NCBI GenBank assembly: GCA_017525505.1
Contig: JAFXSR010000024.1
Span: 20,129 to 84,128 of the forward strand
Source: Bacteroidales bacterium
GTDB lineage: Bacteria > Bacteroidota > Bacteroidia > Bacteroidales > WCHB1-69
Direction of reading: 5' to 3'
DNA length: 64,000 nucleotides
In this document: positions 54,906 to 63,970 of the stretch, one piece after another
Numbering within the stretch: position 1 is the stretch's first letter
How the letters are laid out: the number at the start of each line of letters is the position of its first letter
Translations under genes and position numbers: made by a program
The notes under the pieces: generated by a model
Database searches by the model: none
Told to the model about the DNA's origin: nothing
What the model saw: the letters and a program-made list of their open reading frames with translations, nothing else

Positions 54906-55859
54906 TCACTCAAACACTAGCGTGCAGCGTTTGGGAGTGATAGTCAAGGTGGCGGAACAACCTAGACGGAGGGCATAGTTACGACCGCCGTGACCTGCGG
55001 GGAAGTCAAAGCAGACCGGATAACCATATTTTCCGCAAACACCCAAAATCACGTCTTCAGTAGTTGTATCGTAATAATAATCATCCACTCTGATTTTCTC
55101 CATCGAGCCCACTATCAGCCCCTTCAGGTTTTTCAATTTCCCGGCACGGTCAAGGGCCACCAGCATGCGTTCAACATGATAAATATTCTCGCCCACATCC
55201 TCAATAAACAGTATTTTCCCATCGGTATTGATTGAAGAAACCGACTCCAACATCGAATACAGAAGCGACAGGTTTCCCCCCACCAGAACGCCCTCTGCCT
55301 TTCCCTGACGATTAGCGGGATGCGGTTCGAAATCATAGCGCAAAGATTCACCTCGCAAGGCTTTTAACAAGGAACGATTATACTCACTCTCCATGTCGTC
55401 AGCTTTCATGGTGACGGGCATCACGCTATGCAAGGTAGGATAGCCCAGTGTATGCAAATGCGAATGGAAAGCGGTTATATCGCTAAAACCGCAGATCCAC
55501 TTGGGATGCTCTTTGAACAGCGTAAAGTCCAGCTCATCCAGCAGGCTCACCGTCCCATACCCACCTCTGGCACAGAGGATTGCCTTCACTCCCGGCCGGT
55601 CTAACAAGGACTGCATCCTGGTGACACGCTGGGCAACAGTCCCAGCAAAGCCGGAATAGTCCTCATAAATTCCCTCTGGCACAATAACATGGAAACCGTG
55701 CTTGGTCAGATACTCCACCGCAGGCATCACTTGTTCCGCCTCTATCTTGCCCGAAGGAGTCGCGATGGCAATCGTATCACCTCTGTGCAGGCGAGGCATC
55801 TCCTGCGCCAGCCCCACCCCACTCCATAACAAGAGACAAACAGCGACTAATCTCTTCAT
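54906..55859 (-). CDS. LD-carboxypeptidase (peptidase family S66)
   Basis: A 317-residue enzyme with a signal peptide (cleavage near GLAQ, residue 19). The S66 signatures are ARGGYGT (98-103), the nucleophile Ser126 in GFSDIT, the acid in FIEDVGE and the His in FPAGHGG. It removes the terminal D-alanine from tetrapeptide stems in peptidoglycan recycling. E. coli LdcA is cytoplasmic, whereas this version is exported. It lies 30 bp after the esterase gene, in a rpe-esterase-S66 unit. Confidence 0.9.
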   Translation of the reverse strand: MKRLVAVCLLLWSGVGLAQEMPRLHRGDTIAIATPSGKIEAEQVMPAVEYLTKHGFHVIVPEGIYEDYSGFAGTVAQRVTRMQSLLDRPGVKAILCARGGYGTVSLLDELDFTLFKEHPKWICGFSDITAFHSHLHTLGYPTLHSVMPVTMKADDMESEYNRSLLKALRGESLRYDFEPHPANRQGKAEGVLVGGNLSLLYSMLESVSSINTDGKILFIEDVGENIYHVERMLVALDRAGKLKNLKGLIVGSMEKIRVDDYYYDTTTEDVILGVCGKYGYPVCFDFPAGHGGRNYALRLGCSATLTITPKRCTLVFE

Positions 55860-55889
55860 TCTTTTTCAATTTGGCAATTTATCGACTAA

Positions 55890-57605
55890 CTAATTGGAAA
55901 ATTTACTGATATGCATATCAAACTCCGCCTCATTGTTCAGCAAACCTGTAACGGACAGTTTATGGACAGGAGCATCCTCGAAAAGACGGATTTCGACCTT
56001 GTCAGGACACTTGGACAAGATTACGCCGCCTTGCAGTTTCCAATGAGAACGTTTCATTCCCGGAGAGGTCAGCTGATAAGTGCCCAGCCCGCTCTTCTTC
56101 AGTTTCACATCATAAATCAAGTCTTCATACAAAAACGCCGTCATCTTTTCCTGGATAAAATAGTACACCTCATTCAACTTTCTGTCTTCTCCCTTCCACG
56201 GAGCATGGTCCATGCCCTCCAGGGGATAGAATTTATGGTGTACATTTTTTCCTTTCAGCACTTCATGAATCTCGTTAGAGCCAAACATCTCATCAAAATA
56301 TAAACTGCTGAGTTTTCCCTTTCCGTTTTTTCCATTCAGCTGGACGAAAGGATAACCCTTATAGCAAGGCACAACCTTATCGGCAGTACCGTGAAACGAC
56401 ACGATCGAAATCGGGTTTGCTATCACATCATCGATTTCGTACAAGGCACCCCACATGTTGACCAATCCCCTGATTTTCACCTTGTCGGCATAACTATTTC
56501 CGGAGCTATTCAGCGAGCCGAATTTTCCCGCGAAATGTTTCTTCAGTGTGGATTTGGGGCGGCTTTCATCCGTCATATACACCATACTCATGGCCGTGAT
56601 GGAACCTGCGCTTGAACCGCCGATATACATCCAATCCTTGTCAATCCCGTACTTTTCGGCAAAATGGCTCAGAAAACGCATGGCAGCATGGGCGTCCTGA
56701 ATGGCCTTGAACGCACAGCGCTGGATGGATGCCTTCGACATCTCGAAGCCCATACGATAATTGAGGGACACCGCCACATAACCCAACGAAGCCAGATGAG
56801 AGCACTGGGCGATCATCTCACTTTCATGCTTGTCGCCAAAGAAAAAAGCCCCGCCATGAATCAGCACCACCAAGGGACGTTTCGTCAAGCTATCCCCTCG
56901 TGGAGTGTAAATATCCATGGTCAGGTCCAAGTCCTTTTGGTTGGAAGCTTTGAAAACGTATGGCAACAGCGTCTGGGCATAACTTTTGTCATCAGGAATA
57001 GACAGTGAAGTCCACGGGCCTACGGCATGACCATACACCACATCCTTTTCACAGTCCACCTCGAACAAGGGCTTCCGATAACGGTACGACGAAAACGTAT
57101 CCTCGGGAGCTTCCTCATATTTCCGAAAAGAAAAATAAGTCAAATTTTCCCGATCCAGATTGACTTTGACACAACGGTCAACCTGTAGGGCCCCATTCAC
57201 CTCATCCGAATTATACTGGTATTTCATGTCAAAGAACAACTCCTTACCCCCACCGGCGGACCAACGGTAATCCGAGCCATCGGCCACCACAGAAACCGTA
57301 AACGGCTTTTCCCGCATATACAGATTGTTGGTATCCACCACATAATATACCCCCGCCAGTTTTTCCTTGGAGCTAAAACCCACCTTGATGACACACTGGC
57401 TTTGTCCGACATTACCGATATAAATGTCACCTGCTTTCAGCACGCACAAATGGGCAGGTTCATCAGGATTCACCACATTTACGGAGTCGCCTCCTGCCAG
57501 TTCCTCCAACTGGAGCTGTTTGTCAACTTTCTTTTTACGGTCACAAGAATTTGCGAGCGTTAAAAAAGCTAAAAACAGAATAAGAAACAGACGTCTATTT
57601 AACAT
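55890..57605 (-). CDS. alpha/beta-hydrolase lipoprotein (carboxylesterase-like)
   Basis: A 571-residue lipoprotein (LANSC, Cys at about residue 21). An N-terminal ~190-residue region is unassigned. The esterase domain follows with oxyanion HGGAFF, nucleophile GGSSAGS, a Cys/Arg-containing lid and the catalytic His in EGMDHAPW. It is similar to carboxylesterase/feruloyl-esterase-type enzymes acting on acylated glycans. The C-terminal ~80 residues form another beta-rich part. Its start overlaps the rpe stop by 11 bp. Confidence 0.8.
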   Translation of the reverse strand: MLNRRLFLILFLAFLTLANSCDRKKKVDKQLQLEELAGGDSVNVVNPDEPAHLCVLKAGDIYIGNVGQSQCVIKVGFSSKEKLAGVYYVVDTNNLYMREKPFTVSVVADGSDYRWSAGGGKELFFDMKYQYNSDEVNGALQVDRCVKVNLDRENLTYFSFRKYEEAPEDTFSSYRYRKPLFEVDCEKDVVYGHAVGPWTSLSIPDDKSYAQTLLPYVFKASNQKDLDLTMDIYTPRGDSLTKRPLVVLIHGGAFFFGDKHESEMIAQCSHLASLGYVAVSLNYRMGFEMSKASIQRCAFKAIQDAHAAMRFLSHFAEKYGIDKDWMYIGGSSAGSITAMSMVYMTDESRPKSTLKKHFAGKFGSLNSSGNSYADKVKIRGLVNMWGALYEIDDVIANPISIVSFHGTADKVVPCYKGYPFVQLNGKNGKGKLSSLYFDEMFGSNEIHEVLKGKNVHHKFYPLEGMDHAPWKGEDRKLNEVYYFIQEKMTAFLYEDLIYDVKLKKSGLGTYQLTSPGMKRSHWKLQGGVILSKCPDKVEIRLFEDAPVHKLSVTGLLNNEAEFDMHISKFSN

Positions 57606-58248
57606 TTTTTAATTGGCTGATAATTTCTTTGGGATTCTCTTTTGAAAAAATGGCGCTACCGGCCACCAGCACATCGGCGCCGGCATCCACCAAGGCCTGG
57701 GCGTTGGACAGATCCACGCCGCCATCCACCTCAATCAGGCACTCGGATTTGTTGCGCCTGATCATCTCCTTCAGTTCGGCCACACGATGGAGGCTACGCT
57801 CGATAAAGCGCTGTCCCCCAAAGCCGGGGTTCACCGACATGATCAGCACCATATCCACATCATTGATCACGTCTTCCAAACCCGCAACCGGTGTATGGGG
57901 ATTCAGTGCGACCCCTGCCAGCATATCGGCATTCTTAATCTGATAAATCGTACGATGAAGATGTGTGCATGCCTCCCAATGCACCGTCAAAATATCGGCG
58001 CCCATCTCCTTGAAACGCTCCACATAGCGTTCGGGCTGCACAATCATCAGATGCACATCCAGGGGTTTCTCCGCCTGAGAGCGGATGGCTTTCACCAGCG
58101 GCATACCATAAGAAATGTTGGGAACAAACACACCGTCCATGATATCCAAGTGGAACCAGTCGGCAGCCGATTCGTTTACCATCTGTATGTCTTTGGCCAG
58201 GTGGCAGAAATCAGCGGAAAGCATTGAAGGGGAAATTAAGGGGTTCAT
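57595..58248 (-). CDS. rpe: ribulose-phosphate 3-epimerase
   Basis: A 217-residue TIM-barrel enzyme of the pentose phosphate pathway that interconverts ribulose-5-phosphate and xylulose-5-phosphate. LSADFCHLAKDI, HLDIMDGVFVPN (metal/catalytic Asp), VNPGFGGQRF and VDGGV are all present. The length is normal. It overlaps the next gene by 11 bp. An 8-bp repeat array fills its immediate upstream region. Confidence 0.96.
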   Translation of the reverse strand: MNPLISPSMLSADFCHLAKDIQMVNESAADWFHLDIMDGVFVPNISYGMPLVKAIRSQAEKPLDVHLMIVQPERYVERFKEMGADILTVHWEACTHLHRTIYQIKNADMLAGVALNPHTPVAGLEDVINDVDMVLIMSVNPGFGGQRFIERSLHRVAELKEMIRRNKSECLIEVDGGVDLSNAQALVDAGADVLVAGSAIFSKENPKEIISQLKNVK

Positions 58249-58250
58249 AA

Positions 58251-58290
58251 GGTTACGGGATTACAGGATTACAGGATTGCGGGATTAATT
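58251..58290. repeat. five tandem 8-bp units (GATTACAG type)
   Basis: GGTTACGG, GATTACAG (twice), GATTGCGG and GATTAATT in sequence, ending 3 bp upstream of the rpe start codon, where a ribosome binding site would be expected. Confidence 0.85.
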
Positions 58291-58338
58291 CATTTGCTAA
58301 TTAACTAATTGGCCAATTCGTTAGTTTATACCTAACAC

Positions 58339-59367
58339 CTATTTAGTGGTCATTTCGCCGCACATGGTGTGTTGCAGCCAGTATTTGACTTCATCGTCGG
58401 GCATGCCGGTGCCGAAGAGGTACATCATCTTGGTAATGGCCGCCTCTGTGGTCATGTCGCCACCGCTGATCACGCCGCTTTTGTCCAGGCCCACACTGGT
58501 CTCGTACAAGCCCATTTTCACGCCACCGCCATCCTTGCACTGACTCACATTCAAGATGATAATTCCGCGGTCGCTGGCCTCTTTGATCAGACTCAGGAAC
58601 TCAAGATCTGACGGTGCGTTACCCGCACCAAAAGTTTCCATCACCACTCCGCGCAAACCAGGGATGGACAATACCGAACGCACCATATTTTGGGAGATAC
58701 CCGGAAATAGCTTCAGCAAAGCGATGTTGTCATCTAATTCTTTATGCACCCGCAGCGGTTTCTTTTCCGACTGGTGAATAAAAAAATCATTATAGTGGAT
58801 GGTGACCCCCACCGTAGCCAGACGGTGATAGTTTGGAGAGGCAAAAGCACTGAACTCCTCCGCATTAGCCTTATAGGTTCTATTTCCACGGAAGAGTGAG
58901 TTGTCGAAATAAATACACACCTCCTGAATACGGGGTTCACCGGCACACTCATCGGCAGCGATTTCCACGGCCGTCACGATATTATCGCGGCCATCGGTGC
59001 GCAAAGCCCCCAAAGGAAGCTGCGAGCCCGTGAGGATCACCGGTTTGGCCAGATTCTCTAACATAAAGCTCAGGGCTGAAGCGGTATAGGACATGGTATC
59101 GGTGCCGTGCAGGATGACGAAACCATCGTATGCTTTGTAATTTTCCCCAATCATCGTCGCCAAACGGACCCAGAAGGCGGGATTGGTGTCAGATGAGTCA
59201 ATCAGTGGCAGCAGTGTTTTAAATTCGATATCCGCATTCAGCAGTTTCAGCATTGGCAGATGGCTGTAAATATCATTGAACTCAAAAGGTTCTAGGGCTC
59301 CATTATCGGGATTATGCATCATGCCGATGGTGCCGCCGGTGTATATCAACAATATCTTTTTCTTCAT
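58339..59367 (-). CDS. ansA: L-asparaginase, type I
   Basis: A 342-residue cytoplasmic type I asparaginase that converts asparagine to aspartate and ammonia. YTGGTIGMM carries the first catalytic Thr (about residue 11) and VILHGTDTMSYTASAL the second Thr-Asp pair. There is no signal peptide, unlike type II. The start at 59367 is preferred over 59388 because it gives the canonical MKKKILLIYTGGT start. A short-repeat array lies upstream. Confidence 0.93.
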   Translation of the reverse strand: MKKKILLIYTGGTIGMMHNPDNGALEPFEFNDIYSHLPMLKLLNADIEFKTLLPLIDSSDTNPAFWVRLATMIGENYKAYDGFVILHGTDTMSYTASALSFMLENLAKPVILTGSQLPLGALRTDGRDNIVTAVEIAADECAGEPRIQEVCIYFDNSLFRGNRTYKANAEEFSAFASPNYHRLATVGVTIHYNDFFIHQSEKKPLRVHKELDDNIALLKLFPGISQNMVRSVLSIPGLRGVVMETFGAGNAPSDLEFLSLIKEASDRGIIILNVSQCKDGGGVKMGLYETSVGLDKSGVISGGDMTTEAAITKMMYLFGTGMPDDEVKYWLQHTMCGEMTTK

Positions 59368-59412
59368 ATTCTGTATGGTTGAAATCAAAGTGCAAAAATA
59401 CGAAAAATAATT

Positions 59413-59460
59413 AGCAAATGAGCAAATGAGAAAACGAGAAAATGTGCCAATGTGCCAATG
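59413..59460. repeat. six tandem 8-bp units (AGCAAATG to TGCCAATG)
   Basis: AGCAAATG (twice), AGAAAACG, AGAAAATG and TGCCAATG (twice), each 8 bp. The unit sequence changes gradually along the array. Further AATTAGCA/AATTAGTT copies follow to about 59479. Confidence 0.85.
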
Positions 59461-59550
59461 AAATTAGCAAATTAGTTAACGTGCAAACAGATCCAGAAGT
59501 TTCGCCAAGACGTCAAGGCGTTAAGGCATGCACTTCGTGCATTTGTGTAG

Positions 59551-59588
59551 AGAAAAAAAACGGGCGGAAGTCCGCACCTCCGCCCGTT
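59551..59588 (-). terminator. intrinsic terminator of the T9SS cargo gene
   Basis: AACGGGCGGA (59559-59568) pairs with TCCGCCCGTT (59579-59588). Read on the minus strand it ends in a TTTTTTTT run. Confidence 0.85.
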
Positions 59589-59613
59589 CGCATTATAAAG
59601 ATGATAAGAAAGC

Positions 59614-61302
59614 TTATTCTTTCACGATTTTCTTCACGACAAGACCTTCTTCGGTCTGCATATTCAGCATATAAACACCAGCAGACAAGTCGCTGACATT
59701 GACAGTGCTGCCAACAGTGGTGAAGCTCTTCACCAGTTTACCGTCCAAGTCATACACATCAATCTGGCTGATAGCTTTGTCATAGTTGATGGTCAGCACA
59801 TCCTTCACCGGGTTCGGGAAAATCTCAAGGTTACTGACTTCAACCGTTTCAATTGCAGTCGGGCCATTAGAGATATTGATATTATCAACAAAAACATTAT
59901 TGCCGTAGTCTGATGTGAAAACGAACTTGATTAACACACGCTCTTCGCCAGCGTAATCAGAAAGGTCCACAATTTCCTGACGATAATATGCAGACGGGGT
60001 ATTGAATTCACTGGAAGATGCAGGTCCTGTTGCCAATTCTTCACCTGCCTTATCATATACAACAGTCCATGTTGTGCCACAGTCACTGGAAACCATCACC
60101 TGTAATCTTTCAGAGGATGATGAATAACGTACATGAGCCACATCAAAAGTCAATGTCGGTTCCTGATTGTTAGTGAAATTCATCAAAGGAGCATATAATT
60201 CGGCGGTGCCGCCTGCATGAATTTTATATGCGCGGAAACGTAGTGCGGCAAGGAATCTGCCACAAAGGCCATCGGTATTGTCCTCTAATGCCCAGGGATC
60301 CAAAGAGGTTGTGGTAAACTGTTGTACAGCAGTTGAAATATTAGAATTTTTTTGCACGTTTACGGATGTGCTGAAGCTGTTGTACTTTGTGCCTGCGTCC
60401 GCCACGCCATTAGCCTCAGCCACCTGGATGTTTATTGTCACGTTGCCCTCCTGTGTAGGCACAAAAGGTGTCAGCGTCACTTCTTCCATTTCAAACTGGT
60501 TCAGATTGCCTGTCCAAGTATGATCATACGCATCCGGGCCACAAGTCACGTGAAGAACCGCACTGGTCAACGGAGCAGTACCCACATTCTGGAGAATCAC
60601 TTTGGGAGCAAATGGATGATCGCAATAGCACACATGAGTATTCAAGTCCTCAAGACTAAACATAGCATCGTTCGCATTGTCCCATGCAGGGCATTTGGAA
60701 GCGATCTGGTTATGATATGTAGTTGCATTTGATGAGACAACGCCATAAAGATCATACACCATTCTGTTGGGACAAACCATGAAAACAGTAGGGAAAGCCC
60801 CTATATTATAATCATTATGGAATGTGTAATAATTGCAAGAACCATCATTGGAAACATAGTTCGGAGACAAGCGCAAAGGAATAACGGGATAAGGCACCAA
60901 TTCTGTAGTACTTCCATAAACATGGGTACAGTCCCAATAATTGGAACCGGCACTACCGTTGATGGCAGGCCAGCTACTACCTGTGCTCGCACCTTCGATG
61001 AAAAGAACGCGGGAATCATTCACGGCACTGTTGGGACCATAACTATTGTATATGTTGTCCAGCGTTCCACCTTGGTGAAAAGTAAGGCAGGGGCCACAAG
61101 TGGTGGCAGACACATCAATGTAAACCGTCTTGTAATCGTTCAGCATACCGTATAGATTGATGGTATGGTCGGTCAACATCGTACCCGTGGCTTTGTCAAT
61201 CTCATAGAGGCTAAAATCTGAAGCAAAAGAGCCATTGGCTGGTTGTGCGTATGACAAAACCGTCAGCGCCATGGCAGCAAAAAGGGTAAAGATTTTTTTC
61301 AT
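59614..61302 (-). CDS. secreted thioredoxin-like protein with T9SS sorting domain
   Basis: A 562-residue protein with a signal peptide (cleavage near LSYAQ, residue 20). A thioredoxin-like region begins at about residue 30, with the active-site CGPC at 69-72 (ATTCGPCL). Then come a beta-rich region, a MAM/choice-of-anchor-like domain (about 340-475) and a type A T9SS C-terminal sorting domain (last ~75 residues: LEIFPNPVKDVLTI, DLSAGVYMLNM, KKIVKE). It should be exported by the T9SS and anchored to the surface, where the CGPC could act on disulfides. The start at 61302 is chosen over 61344 for the signal peptide. Confidence 0.85.
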   Translation of the reverse strand: MKKIFTLFAAMALTVLSYAQPANGSFASDFSLYEIDKATGTMLTDHTINLYGMLNDYKTVYIDVSATTCGPCLTFHQGGTLDNIYNSYGPNSAVNDSRVLFIEGASTGSSWPAINGSAGSNYWDCTHVYGSTTELVPYPVIPLRLSPNYVSNDGSCNYYTFHNDYNIGAFPTVFMVCPNRMVYDLYGVVSSNATTYHNQIASKCPAWDNANDAMFSLEDLNTHVCYCDHPFAPKVILQNVGTAPLTSAVLHVTCGPDAYDHTWTGNLNQFEMEEVTLTPFVPTQEGNVTINIQVAEANGVADAGTKYNSFSTSVNVQKNSNISTAVQQFTTTSLDPWALEDNTDGLCGRFLAALRFRAYKIHAGGTAELYAPLMNFTNNQEPTLTFDVAHVRYSSSSERLQVMVSSDCGTTWTVVYDKAGEELATGPASSSEFNTPSAYYRQEIVDLSDYAGEERVLIKFVFTSDYGNNVFVDNINISNGPTAIETVEVSNLEIFPNPVKDVLTINYDKAISQIDVYDLDGKLVKSFTTVGSTVNVSDLSAGVYMLNMQTEEGLVVKKIVKE

Positions 61303-61341
61303 AATAATTCTTTTTTGGTGAATAATCTTTTTTTCGGATTG

Positions 61342-61372
61342 CAAAGGTACATAATTTTTATTGAAAATGCAA
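61342..61372 (-). promoter_or_regulatory. promoter of the T9SS cargo gene
   Basis: Minus strand: TTG (61370-61372), a 20-bp spacer and TACCTTTG (61342-61349), 40 bp upstream of the start codon. Confidence 0.7.
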
Positions 61373-61415
61373 CGGAAAAAAATATTATTTTTGCAAATTC
61401 AAAAAAAGTTGAGTT

Positions 61416-62771
61416 ATGTTTGTCTTAATGATTGTTATCTTCCTTATTGGCTATACGTTGATAGCGCTGGAGCACCCCTTGAAAATTAACAAAACCGCAA
61501 CGGCCCTGATGCTGGGAGTCCTTTTATGGGTATGTGCCATCATCGGCGGGGAAGGCATGTTGGTGGACACCGCCCCAATGATGGACTATATTGAAGACCA
61601 TCCAGGAGAGGGGTTCATAGAATGGATAACCCATTTCGAGTTAATCCACGTATTGGGAGAAGTATCCGAAATTCTGTTCTTCCTCTTGGGTGCCATGACC
61701 ATTGTGGAAATCATCGATACCAACGGAGGTTTCTCATTAATCACAGACCATATCAAGAGCAAAAAGAAAGTCCGTCTGTTGTGGATTCTCTCCCTTCTGA
61801 CATTCTTCATGTCTGCCGTCTTGGACAACCTCACCACCTCTATCGTCATGATAGCCTTGCTGCGCAAGCTCATCGACGACCAGCACGACCGTTGGTTTTA
61901 TGGCGGCATGGTGATTGTGGCGGCCAATGCCGGCGGTGCATGGTCACCCATCGGTGATGTCACCACCATCATGTTGTGGATTGCCGGCAAAGTATCCACC
62001 GTCAACATCATCACCGCCACGTTGTTGCCAAGTGCCATTTCATTGCTCATTCCGCTTACTATCCTTTCGTTTATCATGAAAGGGAATATTCAAAATCCCC
62101 AAAGAAGTACCGCTGAAGACACCGAGAGACCTCTGGACTGGCAGCGCAAGCTGTTTCTCATTCTGGGTGTTTCATGCCTTGTGGGGGTTCCCATTTTCAA
62201 AACCCTCACGCATCTTCCGCCATACATCGGCATGATGGGAGGCCTTAGCATCCTGTGGGTGACCTCTGAGATTATCCACCGCAGTACCCGCGAAAGCTTC
62301 AACGAGAAATACGCCATCACCAACGTCATCACCCGCGTGGATGTACCCAGCATCCTGTTCTTCTTAGGCATATTGCTGGCAGTAAACGCTTTGGGAACCG
62401 TAGGACATCTCAGCTTGTTCGCCAATGGTCTGGACAGCATCTCATTGGGAGAGCCCCACAAATATTACTCCATCGGTACCATTATCGGTATCATGTCCTC
62501 CATTGTGGATAACGTTCCTCTGGTGGCCGCCACGATGGGCATGTATGACTTCCCGCTTGACCACTATTTCTGGAGCTTCATCGCTTACTGTGCAGGCACA
62601 GGAGGCAGCTTGCTCATCATCGGTTCCGCCGCTGGCGTAGCCGTCATGGATATGGAGAAAATCGACTTTATCTGGTATCTGAAACACATCAGCTGGATTG
62701 CCATAATGGGTTATCTGGCAGGTGTGCTCGCATTTATCGCGCAACATGCGATAATGGGGTTGAATATGTAA
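61416..62771 (+). CDS. nhaD: NhaD-type Na+/H+ antiporter
   Basis: A 451-residue inner-membrane protein with about 12 hydrophobic segments. LLGAMTIVEIIDTNGGF, SAVLDNLTTSIVM and ANAGGAWSPIGDVTT are signatures of the NhaD/ion-transporter superfamily. It exports Na+ (or Li+) in exchange for protons. The length is normal. The plus-strand -7 box TATTTTTG at 61386-61393 partly shares the divergent control region with the T9SS cargo gene. Confidence 0.93.
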   Translation: MFVLMIVIFLIGYTLIALEHPLKINKTATALMLGVLLWVCAIIGGEGMLVDTAPMMDYIEDHPGEGFIEWITHFELIHVLGEVSEILFFLLGAMTIVEIIDTNGGFSLITDHIKSKKKVRLLWILSLLTFFMSAVLDNLTTSIVMIALLRKLIDDQHDRWFYGGMVIVAANAGGAWSPIGDVTTIMLWIAGKVSTVNIITATLLPSAISLLIPLTILSFIMKGNIQNPQRSTAEDTERPLDWQRKLFLILGVSCLVGVPIFKTLTHLPPYIGMMGGLSILWVTSEIIHRSTRESFNEKYAITNVITRVDVPSILFFLGILLAVNALGTVGHLSLFANGLDSISLGEPHKYYSIGTIIGIMSSIVDNVPLVAATMGMYDFPLDHYFWSFIAYCAGTGGSLLIIGSAAGVAVMDMEKIDFIWYLKHISWIAIMGYLAGVLAFIAQHAIMGLNM

Positions 62772-62793
62772 ATTAGTTAATTAGTTAATTAGC
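62771..62793. repeat. short tandem array, 8-bp units (AATTAGTT)
   Basis: AATTAGTT twice and AATTAGC, starting at the last base of the nhaD stop codon. Confidence 0.6.
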
Positions 62794-62875
62794 AAACGTG
62801 TATGTGCCAACGAATATTGGTGACTTCGTGTTAACGCTACCAATTCTTAATACATCATACCCAATTCACAACCTA

Positions 62876-62977
62876 CTGTAACCTGAAACCTGTAACCTGA
62901 AACCTGTAACCTGAAACCTGTAACCTGCAACCTGGAACCTGTAAACTTTCAGTTTTCAACTTTCAGTTTTCAGTTTT
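62876..62977. repeat. heptamer array CTGTAAC/CTGAAAC followed by TTTCAGT array
   Basis: 62876-62946 alternates CTGTAAC and CTGAAAC (ten heptamers, the last ones degenerate). 62947-62977 continues with TTTCAGT-type heptamers up to the stop of the phosphorylase gene. It fills the gap between two convergent genes. Confidence 0.9.
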
Positions 62978-63836
62978 AGAAGCGGTCCACGACTTTGGCT
63001 ACGAGTTGGTCCATAAGTTCGTGATAATCGCTTACGAATTCGCCAGTCACACGGTTGGCGATCAAAAGACAGCAGGTAAGTGCATTATGGCCTAACACAC
63101 GGCTCAAACCGTAGAGTGCGGCGCATTCCATTTCCATATTGGTACAACGAAGACCCTGATAATCGAAGGATGCGATTTTGGCATTCATTCCGGGAAATTT
63201 CAGAGGACCGCGCACTGCCCTACCCTGCGGGGCATAGAAACCGGGAGCCGTCAGCGTCAGGCCCTTTTCCATGTCAAAGGCGATACGCTGCAACAAGTCG
63301 TCGGAACCTTTGACACAATAGGGATAGGGCAATTTCTCGCCCCAGCCTGTATGCTCCACAAATGCTTTGACAACATCCTCATGATCAACGCCATGATGGT
63401 TGTAGAAATGTATCACACCATCCAGTCCCATAGCATATTGGGTTGCAATTACAATTCCCGGGGTGAAACGTTCGTCCAAAGCGCCGGAAGTACCAACACG
63501 CACCAAATTCAGACTGTGGTGATCCGGTTTCACTTCCATTGTCTCCAGATCGATATTGACCAAGGCGTCCAGCTCATTCATCACAATCTCCACATTGTCA
63601 GTGCCCATGCCCGTAGAAATGGCTGTGATACGCTTACCATTTTTGGTACCCGTATGCGTAAACAACTCTCGATTGCTTTTTTTCAGGTCAATCGTGTCAA
63701 AGTGCTGGGAAATCATAGACACACGACCGGGGTCGCCAACAAGGATGATGTTATCGGCAATGTCTTCCGGGAAAAGGTTCAGGTGATAGATAGCCCCGGA
63801 GGCTTGTTTGGGGAGTTCTGATGCTGGAATCTTCAT
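62976..63836 (-). CDS. udp: uridine phosphorylase-like nucleoside phosphorylase
   Basis: A 286-residue PNP/UDP-family enzyme. ILVGDPGRVSMIS (phosphate loop), ISTGMGTDNVEIVMNEL, VRVGTSGAL and TNMEMECAALYGL (ribose-binding Glu) are present. It cleaves uridine, or a related nucleoside, with phosphate to uracil and ribose-1-phosphate. The start at 63836 is preferred over 63869. It is somewhat longer than E. coli Udp (253 aa), as in Bacteroidetes forms. Nucleoside specificity is inferred. Confidence 0.88.
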   Translation of the reverse strand: MKIPASELPKQASGAIYHLNLFPEDIADNIILVGDPGRVSMISQHFDTIDLKKSNRELFTHTGTKNGKRITAISTGMGTDNVEIVMNELDALVNIDLETMEVKPDHHSLNLVRVGTSGALDERFTPGIVIATQYAMGLDGVIHFYNHHGVDHEDVVKAFVEHTGWGEKLPYPYCVKGSDDLLQRIAFDMEKGLTLTAPGFYAPQGRAVRGPLKFPGMNAKIASFDYQGLRCTNMEMECAALYGLSRVLGHNALTCCLLIANRVTGEFVSDYHELMDQLVAKVVDRF

Positions 63837-63881
63837 AACAAAGAATTTTGATGTTTTGATATTCCCCACACTGCGCTACGC

Positions 63882-63970
63882 TTGTGAGGGGGGTACTAAA
63901 ATTCAACCTCTTCGAGGTATTTTTTTAAAGTTTTTGAGAAAAGGAGGTGAGGGAGTTTAACGAGTTTAAG
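63882..63970. other. non-coding right edge with hairpins and a 9-bp repeat pair
   Basis: ACCTC-TTC-GAGGT (63906-63918) followed by seven T resembles a small plus-strand terminator without a matching gene. GAGTTTAAC/GAGTTTAAG (63953-63970) is a two-unit 9-bp repeat. No gene is visible to the window end. Confidence 0.35.

Noticed and set aside
63906..63926. Terminator of a plus-strand gene at the right edge
   Set aside because: No plus-strand gene ends nearby, so the hairpin cannot be assigned.
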